A DNA stretch of 6,668 nucleotides from Cyanobacteria bacterium UBA4641 (GTDB lineage Bacteria > Cyanobacteriota > Vampirovibrionia > Gastranaerophilales > Gastranaerophilaceae). Shown here piece by piece: positions 5,478-6,668 of the stretch. The stretch is taken from assembly GCA_002405805.1 (NCBI GenBank), contig DHMN01000068.1, positions 1-6,668 on the forward strand. Reading direction: 5' to 3'. A program made the translations under genes and the position numbers. Positions within the stretch are counted from its first letter, which is position 1; each line of letters starts with the position of its first letter. The notes under the pieces are model-generated. The model was not told where the DNA came from, searched no databases, and saw only the letters and a list, made by a program, of their open reading frames with translations.

Positions 5478-5487
5478 TTTGTAAAAT
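5478..5487 (+). promoter_or_regulatory. Weak candidate -10 for the 5563-6117 gene
   Basis: TTTGTAAAAT contains TAAAAT (5482-5487) and another copy of the TTTGTAAA word found upstream of the 255-944 gene. No convincing -35 lies 16-18 bp upstream. The region 5427-5508 is otherwise AT-rich spacer of the divergent gap/unknown-gene pair. Confidence 0.25.
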
Positions 5488-5562
5488 AAATAAAAAAAAT
5501 AGCAAATTATGCCATTTAGGGATTTTATATCGAAAACAAGCAAAAAAGGCAGGTATAACAAA

Positions 5563-6117
5563 ATGACACTAAAACTTACTGGAATTACCCCAAATGGGAA
5601 CAAAGTTTATCAAGCTGTAGAAAACGGAGTTCGCACAATTTTAACAAAAACGGCTGACGAACATCCGCTGCAAAAAATCCAAATAAGAAAAGCACATGAA
5701 GGTTTCAAAGGTTCATTTGTAGATATCAAAAACCTAGAAACAGGTATCACACATTCACTTGGCGATGTCACTGATTTAGAATCTGACAAACTTTATAGAA
5801 CAATTACCAAAAGCACAACCGATGCAAAAGGGAACAAAAAAGAAATTTCGATAACAAGAAGTGCTGCAGGTGATAGTTTTGAAGTTTGCCACATGCAAAG
5901 CAGACCTAACGGTGAAGAATTTTGCCACATCCAAAACCAAACCCAAACGCCAAATGGTCTTCATTCAGTTGAAGAGTTTGATACAATGGGCTGGACAAAA
6001 CAAAATGGAGAAGAAATTTTCGGTCGCTACCAAAAAGACACAATGCAAGAAAACGGCAACACCTTTGTGCAAATCTCAGGTGACATTAACGAAATTCCAA
6101 ACATTAAAGAATTATAA
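5563..6117 (+). CDS. Uncharacterised beta-rich cytosolic protein
   Basis: I do not recognise this gene. From ATG 5563 it has 184 residues, beginning MTLKLTGITPNGNKVYQ. The frame is also open from ATG 5509 (18 more residues), but no Shine-Dalgarno precedes 5509, whereas AGG (5551-5553, within AAGGCAGG) sits 9 bases before 5563, so I chose 5563. There is no signal peptide or membrane segment. The protein is rich in short strands separated by Asn-Gly turns (PNGNKVYQ, ENGVRTIL, PNGEEFCH, PNGLHSVEEF, QNGEEIFGRY, ENGNTFVQI), suggesting repeated beta-hairpins. Two Cys-His-x-Gln motifs, CHMQ (109-112) and CHIQ (121-124), lie 12 residues apart and could be a small metal or redox site, which is speculation. 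It is divergent from gap and ends at a strong terminator, so it is monocistronic. Confidence 0.85.
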   Translation: MTLKLTGITPNGNKVYQAVENGVRTILTKTADEHPLQKIQIRKAHEGFKGSFVDIKNLETGITHSLGDVTDLESDKLYRTITKSTTDAKGNKKEISITRSAAGDSFEVCHMQSRPNGEEFCHIQNQTQTPNGLHSVEEFDTMGWTKQNGEEIFGRYQKDTMQENGNTFVQISGDINEIPNIKEL

Positions 6118-6132
6118 TTAATATATATATAG

Positions 6133-6168
6133 AAAAAGCGGACATCTAACAGATGTTCGCTTTTTATT
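6133..6168 (+). terminator. Strong terminator of the 5563-6117 gene
   Basis: AAAAAGCGGACATCT (6133-6147) pairs with AGATGTTCGCTTTTT (6151-6165) over 15 bp with one G-T wobble and a 3-nt loop, ending in a T-run, 15 bases after the stop. Confidence 0.92.
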
Positions 6169-6212
6169 GCAAAATTTAAAATTTAAAAATTTAGTATTTC
6201 AAAAAATTAAGC

Positions 6213-6243
6213 AAAAAAAAACCCTTTCTTTAAGAAAGAGTTT
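6213..6243 (-). terminator. Orphan minus-strand terminator
   Basis: Read on the minus strand, AAACTCTTTC (6243-6234) pairs with GAAAGGGTTT (6228-6219) over 10 bp with one U-G wobble, a 5-nt loop and a run of nine T (6221-6213). On the plus strand the wobble becomes a C-A mismatch and no T-run follows, so the minus direction is favoured. No minus-strand ORF ends here. A second hairpin, GGAAT/ATTCC (6244-6248/6257-6261), lies just upstream, so a small RNA may end at this point. Confidence 0.7.
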
Positions 6244-6263
6244 GGAATCTTTTTCAATTCCTC

Positions 6264-6300
6264 GTGTGTAGAAGGTTAGTGTGTAGTAGGTAGTGTATAA
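6264..6300. repeat. Degenerate GTGTGTAG tandem repeat
   Basis: GTGTGTAG occurs at 6264-6271 and 6279-6286, followed by GTGTATAA at 6293-6300, a period of 14-15 bp. The strand bias is strong (G/T on plus, C/A on minus) and unlike the AT-rich surroundings. It could be a binding-site array or an unstructured part of a minus-strand RNA. Confidence 0.45.
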
Positions 6301-6467
6301 TTTATGTCTCGTGTTTATTTAATCTTTTTTATTACTTGCTTATCGCTTACATATTAATAAAGTATTTCAAGAGTATATAATTGCCATATACGTTATATTT
6401 TGTTACAAAAGTTAATAATTGATATTGGGAATAAAAAAGTTCTGGCTTTACGATGAGATTTGATATT
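6301..6467. other. AT-rich non-coding stretch
   Basis: Part of the 550-bp gene-free region 6118-6668. I see no convincing ORF: the only short one is 17 codons at 6304-6357 with no good ribosome binding site. A small palindrome TTTTGTTACAAAA lies near 6398-6410. TATAAT-like words (6296-6301, 6376-6381) lack partner -35 boxes. Confidence 0.5.
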
Positions 6468-6535
6468 GTCATTCTGAAAGTTTAGAAAATTTGTGTGAAA
6501 GATGAACACATAATTTTCTTGCTATTCAGAATCTC
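6468..6535. repeat. Long composite hairpin bounded by GTCATTCTGAA / TTCAGAATCTC
   Basis: ATTCTGAA (6471-6478) and TTCAGAAT (6525-6532) are perfect outer arms. Inside, AGAAAATTTGTGT (6484-6496) pairs with ACACA-T-AATTTTCT (6506-6519), leaving one bulged T and a 9-nt loop. In all about 21 bp are paired, with an internal loop between the outer and inner stems. Its termini match those of the element at 6579-6668, but its interior differs, so it looks like a second member or subtype of the same palindromic repeat class. Confidence 0.65.
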
Positions 6536-6550
6536 TAATTGAACGCACCT

Positions 6551-6571
6551 TTCCCTCAAGGGGCGAGGGAA
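6551..6571. repeat. GC-rich hairpin
   Basis: TTCCCTC (6551-6557) and GAGGGAA (6565-6571) are perfect 7-bp arms around AAGGGGC. The local GC content is well above the surrounding sequence and no T-run follows. It lies between two palindromic repeats and resembles CCCTC..GAGGG dispersed repeats of other bacterial genomes. Confidence 0.5.
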
Positions 6572-6578
6572 CAAGAAG

Positions 6579-6668
6579 GTCATTCTGAACTTGTTTCAGA
6601 ATCTTTTCCATAATTAATATTTAGCAAATATCATTGTTGATAAATCCTGATTATTGAAAGGATTCCGA
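6579..6668 (+). mobile_element. Small inverted-repeat (MITE/REP-like) element, copy 2, cut by the window edge
   Basis: It begins GTCATTCTGAACTT, with ATTCTGAA (6582-6589) pairing with TTCAGAAT (6595-6602) as a terminal hairpin. The core 6593-6668 aligns without gaps with the reverse complement of 3720-3795: 6593-6622 is identical at 27 of 30 positions and the last 19 bases are identical, with a more diverged centre. The right inverted repeat (6642-6668) is the reverse complement of 3720-3745 apart from one extra C. By comparison with copy 1, the element should continue for about 17 bases beyond the window. No ORF is inside. Confidence 0.72.

Noticed and set aside
5861..6121. 86-codon + strand ORF overlapping the unknown gene in another frame
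   Set aside because: Lies fully within the better-supported frame 5563-6117, has no ribosome binding site, and its composition is that of a frame shadow.
6241..6258. A third, partial copy of the element tail (GAATCTTTTTCAA matches the minus strand of 3766-3795)
   Set aside because: Only 13 contiguous A/T-rich bases match, and they are equally explained by the local GGAAT/ATTCC hairpin; not enough to call a copy.
6304..6357. 17-codon hydrophobic ORF MSRVYLIFFITCLSLTY near the orphan minus-strand terminator, as in a type I toxin-antitoxin pair
   Set aside because: Too short, no good Shine-Dalgarno at proper spacing, no clear promoter, and T-rich DNA encodes hydrophobic residues by default. 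The terminator does not place an antisense RNA convincingly over it.

Overview
The window is AT-rich bacterial DNA with strong AAGGAG-type ribosome binding sites, short intergenic gaps, hairpin-plus-T-run terminators and the standard genetic code. GatB points to a bacterium that makes Gln-tRNA (and possibly Asn-tRNA) by transamidation. Low GC, a GAPDH with some cyanobacterial or plastid-like residues, and dispersed GTCATTC..GAATC palindromes would fit a gut member of the Vampirovibrionia/Melainabacteria (Gastranaerophilales-like) or another low-GC anaerobe. That placement is inference; no rRNA or marker gene settles it.

Layout, left to right: (1) the 3' end of a + strand gene (1-111), possibly an HD-domain/YhaM-like nuclease; (2) a regulatory gap with a TTTGTAAA dyad, then a 229-aa protein with a lysine/alanine-rich, histone H1-like linker and a C-terminal winged-helix-like domain (255-944), closed by a terminator; (3) gatB (1105-2550) with its own extended -10 promoter and a strong terminator; (4) a stand-alone GlmS-isomerase-like double-SIS protein (2617-3681); (5) a convergent spacer holding copy 1 of a small inverted-repeat element; (6) on the minus strand, a small secreted protein (3869-4243) and, upstream of it, type I GAPDH (4354-5358), where the gap terminator hairpin overlaps the -35 box of the secreted-protein promoter; (7) a divergent promoter region, then a cytosolic beta-rich protein of unknown function (5563-6117) with a strong terminator; (8) about 550 bp without a convincing gene (6118-6668), holding an orphan minus-strand terminator, a GTGTGTAG direct repeat, a long composite hairpin, a GC-rich hairpin and copy 2 of the inverted-repeat element, cut by the window edge.

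The genes look like independent housekeeping and accessory units rather than one pathway: translation (gatB), central carbon (gap), amino-sugar or sugar-phosphate chemistry (SIS protein), a probable DNA-binding protein and two proteins of unknown function. I found no defence system, CRISPR array, transposase or tRNA. The least ordinary signal is the pair of about 78-bp inverted-repeat elements, which align end to end in opposite orientation over about 76 bases and look like a non-autonomous mobile (MITE/REP-like) family.
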